Source of the DNA: Perognathus longimembris pacificus
Lineage: Eukaryota; Chordata; Mammalia; Rodentia; Heteromyidae
Assembly (NCBI RefSeq): GCF_023159225.1
Contig: NC_063161.1
Location: 73,560,767-73,624,766, forward strand
DNA: 64,000 nt
Reading direction: 5' to 3'
The first letter of the stretch is position 1, and every line of letters starts with the position of its first letter. Position numbers and translations under genes: made by a program. The notes under the pieces were generated by a model. It was given only the letters and a program-made list of their open reading frames with translations, did not search any database and was not told the DNA's origin. Shown here in pieces: positions 34,288 to 45,051 of this stretch.

Positions 34288-34925
34288 AGGTAACAAGTGA
34301 ATAAAAATGTGACCATATAATCTTTATGTTAGTGGTTTTAAAAGTCAATAATGAAGTCATAGGGTCACGGAGTTTATAGAGCAACCATTTCTGAGTCTTC
34401 TGTACCAGGCTTCCTGTTCTTGATGGCTGGGAATGGTACAGGGTAGACATGGGGTGGGGGTGGGGGGGCGGCTCTGTGACTGGATTACAGGAGGAGAAAC
34501 AGACATCAAGTCTCTTGGGAAGCAGGATATCTGGGCTTGGCAACCAGGCATAGTCTCTGCACACCGTCTACTATGCTGCTCAAGGAGCCACCTGAACCCA
34601 CTGCTTTCTACTATGTTTTATACACAAGTGCAGAATCCTCTATAGTGCAATGCACCATTTGCCAGTATGGCAACTCATAATTCTTCAATCTTCTTAAAGC
34701 TACACTTGAAGGCTTATTTATCAGTAGATCCGAGAATGCAGTATTTAGGTGGGGCTTAGGGAAGGAGAGAAGGATGGAAGGATGGAGGTATGAAAGGAGG
34801 GAGGTAGAGAACTACATAGATGTCAACATAGCTAACTATAACCCTCACAAGCGGACATTCTTTCCCAGAAGTCTGTTCTCCTTCAGAATAACTGAAAGAC
34901 ATTTTCATGTTCAATGTGGAAGATC
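34288..34925. other. No gene seen; contains a G-quadruplex motif
   Basis: See 34451-34471. A purine-rich patch (34758-34808) is otherwise the only notable composition. Confidence 0.35.
34451..34471 (+). other. Candidate G-quadruplex
   Basis: Runs of four, five and seven G separated by single T, then CGG, giving at least four G-triplets with one-base loops on the plus strand. This is an ideal intramolecular quadruplex pattern. Confidence 0.8.
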
Positions 34926-34929
34926 ACAG

Positions 34930-35065
34930 CAAGAACTTAAACTTCAAAGATCCTATCTCCAACAGAAGTGAGAAATAGAAGGCCAGAGAATTAAATGACC
35001 TGCCAAGGGTTCAGAGTAGCATCCATGGGAGCTTTCAGAAATAATTTACTCACATGCCTAAGGTC
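34930..35065 (+). repeat. MIR, diverged
   Basis: 'aatgacctgccaagggttca' with flanking 'agaaggccagagaatt' resembles the MIR core (cccagagaggttaagtgacttgcccaaggtca). Confidence 0.45.
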
Positions 35066-35598
35066 TGTTTAATATTTTAACTGTAGACACACAGAGATAA
35101 TCCTAACCTTCTTTCCACTTGATTCAGATCTCACTCTGCTCTTAGCGCTCTTTATCCTGGAAACGTTTATATAACAAATGGGTCCTGATCTTCCGAGGAT
35201 TCCGTTTACAATTCTGACAAATTAAGGATGTGGAAGACTTGATTATCTCAACTTATCTCTCAGGCTGACGGGGAGGGAGTCCTACATTTCTGGAACTTTG
35301 GCTTTGAAACCTCTTGAAAGTATTACAGAAACATCAAGGGAATTAGACAATAAAGATTCTTTCCAAACAGTAGGACTTAAAAGATCTTATTATCTACTTT
35401 ATAATCTTACCTTAAGGCTGGAGAAAGTATTAATTGGAGCGAAGGCATCCAGATGGGAAGAACTACTGTAAGGCATCTGTATTGTTGAAGCCTGTCTTTT
35501 ATCTCTTTAATTTGTTAGGTGGCCTCATTCTTGCCATCTTTCAGATAATCTCCTAGCCAATCCTGACTCCCTGGAGTATTTTGTTTCTGGGCACAAAG
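35066..35598. other. No gene seen
   Basis: A/T-rich, unique-looking. Confidence 0.35.

Positions 35599-35600
<2 letters not shown>

Positions 35601-35657
<57 letters not shown>
35601..35657. repeat. (GT)n-(GA)n compound microsatellite
   Basis: About 14 GT units followed directly by about 14 GA units. Confidence 0.97.
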
Positions 35658-35762
35658 CACACTAGCAAGAGTGAGCCAGATCACAAGAGCCAATAGCACT
35701 TCAAATCCCATTTCCCATCTCGACCAGTGTTTAATCCCTTCTAAGAAAGTGGAATATTAAAT

Positions 35763-35983
35763 GGAGCAAGTCACCAGGCACTGGTGGCTTATGCCTGTAA
35801 TCCTAGCTACCCAGGAAAGGTTGAGATCTGAGGATTGGCATTCAAAGCCAACCTGGGCAGGAAAGTCCCTGAGAGTCTTATCTCCAGTTCACCACCACAA
35901 AAGCCAGAAGTGGAGCTGTGGCTCAAGTGGTAGAGAGCTAGACTTGAGCAAAAACCGTTCATGGACAACACTCAGTCCCTGAG

Positions 35984-35988
<5 letters not shown>
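35763..35988 (+). repeat. B1-headed SINE with the shared tail
   Basis: The 7SL/B1 head ('caccaggcactggtggctta', 'tgcctgtaatcctagctacc', 'ggcattcaaagccaacctgg') and linker 'agtcttatctccagttcacc' lead to the tail 'gccagaagtggagctgtggc' and 'tcaagtggtagagagctaga'. The tail is the same monomer as the right half of the ID-headed SINEs. The element ends in (CA)n instead of an A-tail. Confidence 0.9.

Positions 35989-36034
<46 letters not shown>
35985..36034. repeat. (CA)n microsatellite at a SINE 3' end
   Basis: About 25 perfect CA units that start at 'gagttcacac', the point where the SINE tail would continue 'gagttcaagcc'. Confidence 0.97.
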
Positions 36035-36036
<2 letters not shown>

Positions 36037-36198
36037 CACATCTCTGAACTGATCAGGCATGCTGCCAAAGCACTCCAAGTACCTCTATAGGTACTTTGTG
36101 TGGCCTGCGTCCTAGCACCCAATTTTACCAGAACTAATATGAGTTTTCTCTGCAGATGGTGCGAGATGATTTATAATAAATTGGAAGCTGACAACTCT
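36035..36198. other. Short unannotated stretch
   Basis: Nothing recognisable. Confidence 0.3.
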
Positions 36199-36199
36199 C

Positions 36200-36540
36200 T
36201 GCTCCAATTTGGATCTGGAATTTCCGCCTGCTCCCAACCCCCAGGCCCATGTGTTAAGTGCTTGGTCCTCAGCTTGGTGCCCTTGGGAGGTAGTGGAATC
36301 TCTAAGAGGAGGGGCCTCTTAAAGGCCATCCAGAGGTGTGGCCTTAAGGGGGATCATGGGAGTCCTGTGCTTTCCCTTTTTCCTTTCCTTTCCAGACATG
36401 AGTGAGAAGCTTTGCTCTGCTCAATCTGCTTTACCACAGGCCCAAAGCAGTGGGGTCAGGTGTTTATGGACTGAAACTTCCAAAACAAGTCTTTCCTTCT
36501 CGTAAGCCTATTATGCCAAGTACAGTAGACCATTGGTCAT
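36200..36540 (+). repeat. MaLR-type LTR, sense
   Basis: 'cccaggcccatgtgttaagt', 'gggaggtagtggaatctcta', 'caggcccaaagcagtggggt', 'atggactgaaacttccaaaa' and 'caagtctttccttctcgtaa' follow the sense order of this family. Confidence 0.75.
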
Positions 36541-36591
36541 TGGTGAGTCTATGATACCAAGGAGACCATGGAGGAAAACCCGTGTGTGCTC

Positions 36592-36745
36592 AGGATGCAC
36601 AGAGCTGAGGGATACCCAACACACGCCCAAGGATGTAGTGTTCAGGACTGCACTGCACATGCCCAGGATGCAGCCTTCAGGGCTATACTGCGCATGCTCA
36701 CAATGCAGCGTTCAGAGCTGTGCTGTGCATGTTCAGGATGCTTCA
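36592..36745. repeat. 35-bp tandem repeat, about four units
   Basis: Units begin at 36592, 36630, 36665, 36700 and 36735 (spacings 38, 35, 35, 35). They share 'aggatgcag' and 'ttcag(g/a)gctgtact' and end in a 'gcgcatgctc'-like word. The last copy is partial. Confidence 0.9.
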
Positions 36746-36784
36746 TTTTCCCAGAATGCTGCCCACCTTACACTAAAGAGCTGC

Positions 36785-37160
36785 TGCTGAGAAATTAATG
36801 GAAACAAGAGGTTGTTGTGGGTTTTTTTTAAGTATACTGTTTGCAGTTCTTTTTCATTTTTCTCCTTTGGTTTATTCCCTGTTGTCATTGATTTTGGTTT
36901 CTGTACCCTTCATCTTGTATAAGTTTATCTCACGTGGGGAAGGTAGGAGCATCACAGAAATGGTGGGACAAAGTTGTGAACCACTGCAACAGTGATACTC
37001 ACTAGACACTATGTTGGAATTGAACTTTTCGACTTGGGGTGGGAAGTGGGAGAAAATCAGGGAGGGGTAACTGTTCAAAAAGAACTGTACTCATTACTTT
37101 AATAATTATGTAACTGTAACCCCTCTGTATATCACCTTTACAATAAAATATTTTTAAACA
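36785..37160 (+). repeat. L1 3' UTR (5'-truncated L1)
   Basis: 'cttggggtgggaagtgggag' (G-rich tract), 'atgtaactgtaacccctctg' and 'tatcacctttacaataaaat' match the 3' end of the L1 at 57.2 kb and the antisense one at 62.9 kb. No ORF2 remains. Confidence 0.75.
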
Positions 37161-37983
37161 CCTGCTGCCCTTCAATACTTCTCAGATTTTTTTTGCCTGA
37201 TCCCTTCAAATAAGTGTACTCACTTTATCTTGCATTTGGGGTACCCCTTGCTTTTCAGGAGGCAGTTTTTCACAAAGAGCAGGTAAGCACTCAGCAGATG
37301 ACACAACAATTTAAACCAAGCTGATCATAACAGAGGTCTAAGAGCTCCTTTGAGTCAATTGAACTTCATCATCTATGCAGCAAATAAAGTTTTTGCTTTG
37401 GAGGTTTGTTCCAATTTTTTATCACACTTGGTCAAAAAAGTGTGTAATAAATCCATGAATGTGAGATTATGCAGTTTCTGACAGTCCTAGACAGCTGATA
37501 AATGAGAGGGGCATGTGCTACTTGGGGAACCTTCTCTCCCCCTCTGGAACTATCTCTGCCTTGCTCATATGGTAGAGCTGAAACTACTTTGGCTTTACTG
37601 GAAGGGATAACATTTGGCCAAATAAAAAATCAGAATTCATAGAAAACAACATAGGAAGGAGCTTCAGTCTTCAAACAAGGAACAAAGTATAAAATCAACT
37701 CTATTAAAGAGAAGTTGACCTGGATATCATTGTCTTTTCCAGTTTCTAAAGAGCTTTTCAAAGACATTATTCTAGAGTATAAATTCTGCTTTGTGTTAAC
37801 TGCTACCTTTGTGAAGGCAATCTGGAGTATGAAAATTGCTCTCGAATGCAAAGTTCTTGTATCACTTGGCACGGATGTCATCACAGATGCAGTTTCCTGA
37901 TTGTGACCTCAGACCAGGGGTGGGGGCAGATACTGGACATGTTTGAGGCAGGCAGTGTTGTGTATCTTAAAAGTTAACGCCAC
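37161..37983. other. No gene seen
   Basis: Frames of 61 and 84 codons at 37630-37900 lie opposite each other and are unrecognisable. Confidence 0.35.
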
Positions 37984-37984
37984 T

Positions 37985-38060
37985 GGCAGAACAAGTGAAG
38001 TCACAGGCTTTCAAGTCAGAAAGGATAGGATTTGAATCCTGGCGTTACAACCAACTTAAT
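37985..38060 (-). repeat. MIR, antisense (5' part)
   Basis: 'ctttcaagtcagaaaggata' and 'ggatttgaatcctggcgtta' correspond to antisense MIR (gggttcgaatcccagctctg). Confidence 0.55.
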
Positions 38061-38784
38061 AAAGAGGGGAATGAGCTGATGGCTCTTATGAGAAAACTCG
38101 ACACATTTAATCCTCCTTAGTTTAATTAGGGGAAAAAACGTATGTGTATGAAGATGGCTGGTTCCAGAATACCCATTTCACAAATGTTTCCTAGATTATA
38201 ACCAATGATCTTTATTTAATAAATGACCCATTTCCTGATTAGTTCAATGCTGTGCCATCAGGTAGCTTTTTCCACTTCTGTCACTCTATCATCCTTGTGA
38301 GCTAGCATGCCCATCCCACCTTTTGATTCATCTAATTCTCCGTGTGTCTACACGGCCGGTTCCACAAGAAAACAGCCGCCAGCTACAGATGACGTGGGCT
38401 CATTTGACCATCCAGGTGTCACAACTTCTAAACTTAGAAATAGCCAAAGCACAGATCCCAGAGGGCCTGGTGACACTGGCTTCTTTGGTAAGGATTCTGG
38501 CATCTCTTTCCCAAGTCTACTTGGTGGTCTTCAGGACTGTTGACCTGGGTGAGGGGATGGACTTGTCTACATTTTGAGCTTACCCTGATTGCGATAATAG
38601 GGAACATATGAGCAAGCTTGGGGAATACAGATGACATCATGGTGATGGTAACAGCAAAGCAATGAGGATAGTGACGACCAAAAGGAGGAACTGCAGAGAA
38701 TCCAACAATAAGTCAGAAAACTAAACCAAGAGAAAGAATAGGGAGTCAAGGCTGCTTGGGGGCTTTCATCAAGGAGAATTAATA
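38061..38784. other. No gene seen
   Basis: Frames of 68-84 codons around 38307-38640 have no domains. Confidence 0.35.
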
Positions 38785-38785
38785 G

Positions 38786-39055
38786 GGCCAGGCACCGTGC
38801 TTCTCATCTATAACCACAACTGCTTGGGAGGCAGAGACAGGAGGAGATCAGTTTGAGGTCTGTCTAGACCAAGAGAGTCAGTAAGGTGATATCCCAACAA
38901 GCAGGAGGATCATGGTCCTTATGCCAAGGCAAAAAACATGAGATCCTATCAGACAATCAAACTAAAGCAAAAAGAACTACAAGCATGGCTCAAGGGGTAG
39001 AGGATCTGCAAGCATGAGGCCCTGAGTTTAAATCCCAGAAAAAAAAAAACAACAA
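38786..39055 (+). repeat. B1-dID composite SINE
   Basis: B1 head ('gggccaggcaccgtgcttct', 'gggaggcagagacaggagga'), second B1-like arm ('caagcaggaggatcatggtc'), then 'aaactaaagcaaaaagaac' and an ID-like tail 'catggctcaaggggtagagg ... gagtttaaatcccag' with an A-tail. Confidence 0.8.
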
Positions 39056-39438
39056 CAAATGAATATCTGTTCTAGAACCTTCGATATACTTGACTTGTCT
39101 GCAACATACACTTTAGGGAGAGGGCCACCAGCTAACACTCCTTCCCCTAATCAGTTTTGGTTTTTGTTTTGTTTTTTTCCCCAGTTCAGGGTTAGCTGCA
39201 GGGAAGTGTCACTCAGTGGAAACATCCCTGGGAGTAAGTGACCAGTTCCCCAAACAGCCACCCTAGCAGCCCTACTAAGTATGCAGGTGTCACAGACAAC
39301 ACACAAACAGAACACAGAGCCTGACTGGGCGCGTCCAATCCAGGCCTCACATGCCTTCCCAATAGGTCTTGCAAGCACTCTGTGCTGGGCAGCTCCAGGT
39401 TTGGACTCTGCCTGTGTGAGTCTGATTTGTCATTACTC
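39056..39438. other. No gene seen
   Basis: Nothing recognisable. Confidence 0.35.
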
Positions 39439-39439
39439 T

Positions 39440-39570
39440 TCTTGTCATCTGACTACAGGCATGTTTATTTACCTCTGTGTGCAGTTGACTCATTAGTAAA
39501 ATAAGGGTAGTGCTAGTCTGTAACTCCCAGGCTCCTGCAAGGATGGAACATGGACACTAGCATCTGTGTA
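39440..39570 (-). repeat. MIR, antisense, diverged
   Basis: 'gttgactcattagtaaaata' and 'ctcctgcaaggatggaacat' fit antisense MIR (cctcatctgtaaaatggg ... gaggattaaatg). Confidence 0.4.
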
Positions 39571-40078
39571 AGAGAGCAGCAGTAGAGTGAAGAAACCCAG
39601 CACCCCCCGGCAGTACTAGGAACCTTGCCACCAGAGCCCAGAAGGGAAGGTCCACTTCTAGGAAAAATACAGGGTTAACTTGCTGTGAGACTGTAACTAT
39701 ATATTTCCACCCACTAGTTAGGGTGCAACTTGGCTTTACATGTGCTTCTGTTTATGTCCTGTTTGGTATCTGTTGTTGATTCATCACATTGAACTTGTGG
39801 TCAACAGTACAATCAATCATGCCTGTGTATTTCCTCCATTCAGCACTATGGCAAGGATCTATTGTAAAGTCACCAAGAAAAGGCTGCATATGGCCTTCAA
39901 TAAGCCACAAGAAAGATACCCATGAGCCACAGGAGCTGACATAAGAAGGCAGTCACTTTGTTTGACCTTGGCTATGAATGTGTGTTCTGGGCAACTCAAA
40001 TTCTTTGCAGTTCTGTGCCCTGTTCACAGGTGACCACAGAAGAACTGTGAGGATTAGACTTCCAAATAAATTTTAGGA
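39571..40078. other. No gene seen
   Basis: Nothing recognisable. Confidence 0.35.
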
Positions 40079-40079
40079 A

Positions 40080-40325
40080 GGTTGAGAAATATGGCTCACC
40101 TCTGTAATCTTAGTTAGGAGGGAGAGATTAGAAGGATTATAGTCTGAGGCAGTTCAAGCACAACGTTAATGAGCTGGGTGCAGTGGGTCACGTTTGTCAC
40201 CCTAGCTATGTTGGAAGCATAAATAGGAGGATCGTGGTCCAGGCCAGCCCTGACACAAACATTGAGACCCAGCTTGAAAAGTAGGTGAAATGGGAAGGAC
40301 TGGGGGTAGTACAGACCTCAGTACT
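40080..40325 (+). repeat. Two B1-like arms in tandem
   Basis: 'atatggctcacctctgtaat' and 'ctgggtgcagtgggtcacgt' each begin a B1/7SL-type arm. The second continues to 'gaggatcgtggtccaggcca' and 'attgagacccagctt'. Confidence 0.7.
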
Positions 40326-40329
40326 ATCG

Positions 40330-40380
40330 CCATTACCACCACCACCACCACCACCACCACCACCAATAATAATAATAATT
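40330..40380. repeat. (CCA)n-(TAA)n compound microsatellite
   Basis: About ten ACC units then five AAT units, placed where a SINE A-tail would be expected. Confidence 0.95.
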
Positions 40381-41040
40381 TAGGGAGTGAAAATCTCACA
40401 AATACAGAATTCACTAATGAGGTCTGGCTGAAGCTCCTCTGCTGGCTGCACAGTCACAGTGGGCTGTAATAGTGATATGTAGAGAACTAAGCAATGGCAG
40501 CTTTGAAAAACAGGCCTTAGGACAGTCATCCAGTCCTGCTCTGCCTAGCCAGGTGCACACATTGATTTTCCAACTTGCTCCTGTGTTTTGGCAACACTGG
40601 GGGCTCCAACCCACATGGCCAAAAAATTATGCTGTACAAGGTGTTTAGAAGCAGGACCCATTTTCCTTCTTCCCAAACCTTGGCCACAATAGCTGCCACA
40701 CAAAATGACTTATTTGTCCTTATTCTTTTACTTTTGGTCTCTCTTTCAATTCCTCTTCTCTTAACCCACAGAGCTCGACTTACGCAGAAGAAGAAAAAGA
40801 ATGGATTCATTTTGATGGTGCAAATCCCGTCCCAGAGCCCACCTGCCTGTGGGAGTTCACGGACTCAAGTACCGGCATTGAATCCCAACACATCCAGGAA
40901 CTGAAGTCAGCTTCGTCTTTCTGCTTTTTCCAGGCCATTCATTCACCAAATAGACAAATATCTGCATTTTTGTAGATAAAGTGAATGCAAAAGGAGCCAT
41001 TTGCAAAGATAGATGACTGTCCTTTTTCCTTCAGCAAAGT
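40381..41040. other. No gene seen
   Basis: 94-109 codon frames on opposite strands shadow each other. Confidence 0.35.
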
Positions 41041-41305
41041 TTAAAAAGGTAAAAATTATCATATTATGAGCCCGGTGCTCATGGAGAGAAAATGAGGCCA
41101 CCGCTCAACAGGGGAAATTGCTCTCCTTGCCTGGGAATGTTTTAGCATTAAATTAACTCTCCTATCTCCTGCCTGCTAATAGGAAAGCCTGCACCTCACG
41201 GGCTGGCAGGGGATCTGCATTTGCATTTAGATGGAGCTGTTGGGAAGATGGCCCCCTGCACAGGGGCCTCCATCCCTTATTTACAATAGCTTCCCTGTGA
41301 TAAAG
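41041..41305. promoter_or_regulatory. Candidate conserved non-coding element
   Basis: A repeat-free block with the POU octamer ATTTGCAT in 'ctgcatttgcatttagatgg', a homeobox-like 'gcattaaattaactc', and a balanced composition with few low-complexity words. Suggestive only: short motifs are common by chance and conservation is untested. Confidence 0.3.
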
Positions 41306-41564
41306 TGAGGATCACAGGAGTGCTTGTAGTGTGGCTCTGGCGAGTGCTGTCATAGCCAGCTGTGAGCCGCTGGAAGGACAGGACGGCTCCTGCGCTATGT
41401 GGGAGCTCTGGTGCCCTGGAGGACAAGGGAGCCCTAAAGTCTCCCTCCCAACCTGCCAGAGCAAGCTGACAGGACAGCTGGATGCTAGCATAAAATGCTG
41501 TACCTGCGTCATGCACAGATTTCCTATGACAATGTGTAGATCTTTTTTTGCCCTTATTGGAGGT
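41306..41564. other. No gene seen
   Basis: A 159-codon minus frame (41277-41756) overlaps a MIR and has no domain. Confidence 0.35.
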
Positions 41565-41690
41565 GACAGGACATGGGTTTTCATTCTCATTTCTTAGATG
41601 AGGAAACAGAAAGGTGGAAAGGCATAAATGATGGCTCTCCTTTGGCCACCCTAAGAACGTGGCAGGATTTGGGTAGAGTGCTGTTCCCAA
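41565..41690 (+). repeat. MIR
   Basis: 'tctcatttcttagatgagga' and 'aacagaaaggtggaaagg' are the MIR core. 'gtggcaggatttgggtagag' matches its downstream part. Confidence 0.6.
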
Positions 41691-42178
41691 GCCAAATCTC
41701 TCCGCAGCCATGGCCTTCTTGTCCTTTACCCACCCACCCGTAGGCACTGAGGCCATAGAAGGAGAGCCATGACGTGAGGCTACCGTGATATCTGTTGCAG
41801 TGCCTCTCTCTCTTTCTCCTTTTCACTACCACTCATCAGTAGCACAAGAGGGTCACTGCAGTCATTCCGTGATGTGTATAATGTAACTGAAATAAGGTCA
41901 TTCCTCCATCACACTCCCTTAGCCCCCTCTACCTTTTCTCAGACAGCATTTGGTGGGGTTCATTTTGATACATACATACGTACATACATATACACACACA
42001 ACACATATACATCACATACATACTATGTACTTATGTCCTTTTCTACCTCTACTTTCCCTCAGGCCACCCCCTCCAATCACCTTTTATCTAAGCCCCTCCA
42101 GCTGACACCCCTTGACCTGATGTCTTATTATTATTGCTGCCAGCCCAGGCGGGAAAGTCCATGAGACCCTTTTCTCCA
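41691..42178. other. No gene seen; CATA-rich patch
   Basis: 41969-42030 is CATA/CACA low complexity. Nothing else recognised. Confidence 0.4.
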
Positions 42179-42179
42179 A

Positions 42180-42288
42180 TTAAACACCAAAAAGTCTGGA
42201 AGTGGAGTTGTGGCTCAAGTGGTAGAGTGCTAGCCTTGAATAAATAAGTTCAGAGACAGCATCCAGGCCCCAAATTCAAGCTATTTAG
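42180..42288 (+). repeat. Shared SINE tail without head
   Basis: 'gaagtggagttgtggctcaa', 'gtggtagagtgctagccttg' and 'ccaggccccaaattcaag' are the right monomer alone. Confidence 0.7.
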
Positions 42289-42289
42289 T

Positions 42290-42690
42290 TGACAAAGGTT
42301 GAGTGGATACAAGATGCACATCACGATAATTTGCTATGTGCCTATACTGTATGGTAACGCCTGCAAATCAGAGTCATGAACGTGAATGTGTGCATCACCA
42401 CCCATGATCTTTCTGCCCTAGCTCTCTCACCTGTTCATCTGTAACTGTGTTGGAACTCTTGACCATCTTCCCATCCCCTACCCTGTGGTGACTACTGTCT
42501 ACTCTCTGCTTCTACAAGTTCAGCGTCTGAAAATTCTACATGCAAATGAGAGGGCATCCAGAATTTGTCTTCCTGTGTCTGGTTGATTTTTCTTGGTGAT
42601 CCTCAGGTCTATCCAGTGGTCACACTGGTGAATTTCCTCCTTTGATTCCTGAGTGATATGGCACTGTATAAGGTGTCACCATTTCTCCAG
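42290..42690 (-). repeat. Old L1 3' region, antisense
   Basis: 'tgtgcctatactgtatggta', 'ctctcacctgttcatctgta', 'acatgcaaatgagagggcat', 'cctgtgtctggttgattttt' and 'gatatggcactgtataagg' follow the antisense order of an old mammalian L1 3' UTR and ORF2 end. Confidence 0.65.
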
Positions 42691-44630
42691 CCCCCCTCTC
42701 TCATCCCCTCCCCCCACCAGCCTTGGGATGGTAGAGGTGTGCCTGTCTCCATTGTTAGGAAGAGCTCCCCAAAGAACACAGTGCAGAAGCTTTTGAAAGT
42801 GCTGAATTCATTTTCTTGGCATCTGATTCCAGAAGTGATGTGCTAGGTTCATGGACCCCTCTACGTCATGTTCACAGGAGGTGATGGGGCCTCCTTAGAA
42901 GGGCTGAGACCTTTTTGAACAGTGAGCCTCCACCAGTCTTAATCATTTTTCCCAAGTTGGTGTCTGCTTCCATCTATCGCTGACGTTAATTAACATGCCT
43001 GACAGGTAAATGAATGATACAGCTTATGTCTTCCATTAGCCAGTGAATACAAGCCAGTTTATGAAGTCTTGGAACCAGGTGATCTGGTCAATTCCACCAA
43101 GCACTTTGTAAACATATCCACTGCTGTTTTGGCATGTGTCAGCCCTTTCCTGTTGCAATGGCATTATATCTGATCTTTTAGGCAATCTAGTAGTGTCTCT
43201 ACCACAGGATTTGGCATCCAAAAGACCAAGGATAAATGGTTTCCTCTTTCCCAGGCTCACTGTGTGCATATGGAAGTAGAGGATACTAACAGCACTGGCG
43301 TTCACGTGGCCCTTGTGAAGTTCACAGTAATGTGTAACAATCCCAGCCCAGCACTGGCTCATAAATCTCCCCGGATGTAGTCAGTATGGCTGCTACATTA
43401 TGATGCTCCCTCCAGCTCTGGATATCTGCATTGGGCCGAACAGTTCCAGTTCTCAGGTTCCTCGTCAGTGTTGGAGCAGAGGAGCAGCCACAGTGCCTGC
43501 CCTTCTTCAGCCAGCAAAGGTGCAGGAGGCCTCGCTTGCCCTTCCAGCCCTTTCTGCCTGGACCTCTGCTGAGTGTGGGCAACAATGCAGGGACCTGTTT
43601 GATTACAGTCAAAGTCTCTCGGGGAAGCTCCAACCCTTTCAGGGTAATTTGACATGATTGTAAGGAAGTGAGCTTTGGGGGAAAATTCAAATGTCAAGCA
43701 TAATTTGGTACTTGAAACACAAAGGGAAACCTTCAGATTTCTTTGTGTTTACATTTCCCTCCCTCCCTCTGTTCAGCATTCCTGCCTCTCTCTCAGGGGT
43801 CATTTCTCCACAGCTGGGGCAACAGGTGGAGCAGCCGAGGAGGTAGTCATCCTTCAGCGACTCTCCTTCCACAGGGCCTAGGCATCTAGCTCCTTCACTG
43901 AGCTGGGCTGCTCTGCTGCCCCTGTGCTTCCCAGGGCTGGCAGTGCAGGAGGTTTTAGTGAGGACTGAAGGCTGTCGAAGGAGCAGCAATGATCTCAGCC
44001 AGCAGATACCGAGTTGATGTGCTCTCAGATGCTATCTGTGTGCACAAAGCAAAAACAACCTTTGGTCTTGTAATCATCAGAGGTAAAACTTCTCTCTACC
44101 TGGTGACAGATACAAAGGTGGATTTGAACCCATGACAATTAAAAGAATCAAGAAGAAGAGCACCAAAAGGAGACCTAGGCTAAACAGACTAGGGAAGCTG
44201 TGCCTTCCCCACAGACACTGTGTTCCTGTCAGCCCAGAAAATGGTCTTGCTGTTTGATTTCTGTCTCATTGCTTATGTACAAGAATCCATCCATACATCT
44301 CAGTCCAGAGGAAGTTATTATTGGAAAGCAAATTCCATGGATCTACAGTTGGGCTGTAGGAACACCCAACAGGCTAAGACAGTAAGTTGGTCTCTAAGAA
44401 TGCCTAGACTTGAATTGTCTGTTACCAGGAATGCAGACAAGCTAATGCTCCAAGGAGACTTTTCTGCCAGGTTCTTCCATAAAGATCAGCAGATGTGGGT
44501 GGTAGAGGTGGTTTTCCAAGAATCCCATGAAAACAGAGGGCAGAAAGGTGAGGCAGAGGCAGCAGTGCCAGTGCTCCTCTAGAGCAGCATTTCCCAGCCA
44601 GAAACAGGCACTTCCCCTGTCCTTTAGGAC
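42691..44630. other. No gene seen; 1.9 kb of single-copy-looking sequence
   Basis: 42955-43030 contains 'gctgacgttaattaacatgc', a CRE-like word beside a palindromic TTAATTAA. Frames of up to 122 codons in 43322-43990 are mutual shadows without domains. Confidence 0.35.
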
Positions 44631-44634
44631 AAAT

Positions 44635-45019
44635 ACCAGAGAGAAACAACTTTCATGGAGGAAGGTTTATTCTGACACACGGTTTTAGATTTACCATCCA
44701 TGGGCTGGTTGGCTCTGTTGGGGGCTGTGGCGAAGCAGCCAGGAGCATGTGGCTGAGGCTGCTCACCTTATGACCACCAGGAAGCAGAGACAGACAGGAG
44801 GAGCTGAGGACAAGAAATACCTTTCCAGGGCTGGGGATATGGCCTAGTGGCAAGAGTGCTTGCCTCGTATACATGAGGCTCTGGGTTCAATTCCCCAGCA
44901 CCACATATACAGAAAATGGCCAGAAGTGGCGCTGTGGCTCAAGTGGCAGAGTGCTAGCCTTGAGCAAAAAGAAGCCAGGAACAGTGCTCAGGCCCTGAGT
45001 CCAAGCCCCAGGACTAGCC

Positions 45020-45051
<32 letters not shown>

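Noticed and set aside
44829..44930. tRNA-Ala-like gene with A and B boxes
   Set aside because: It is the left monomer of a dispersed SINE with A-tail and target duplication; no cloverleaf-quality acceptor stem is expected.
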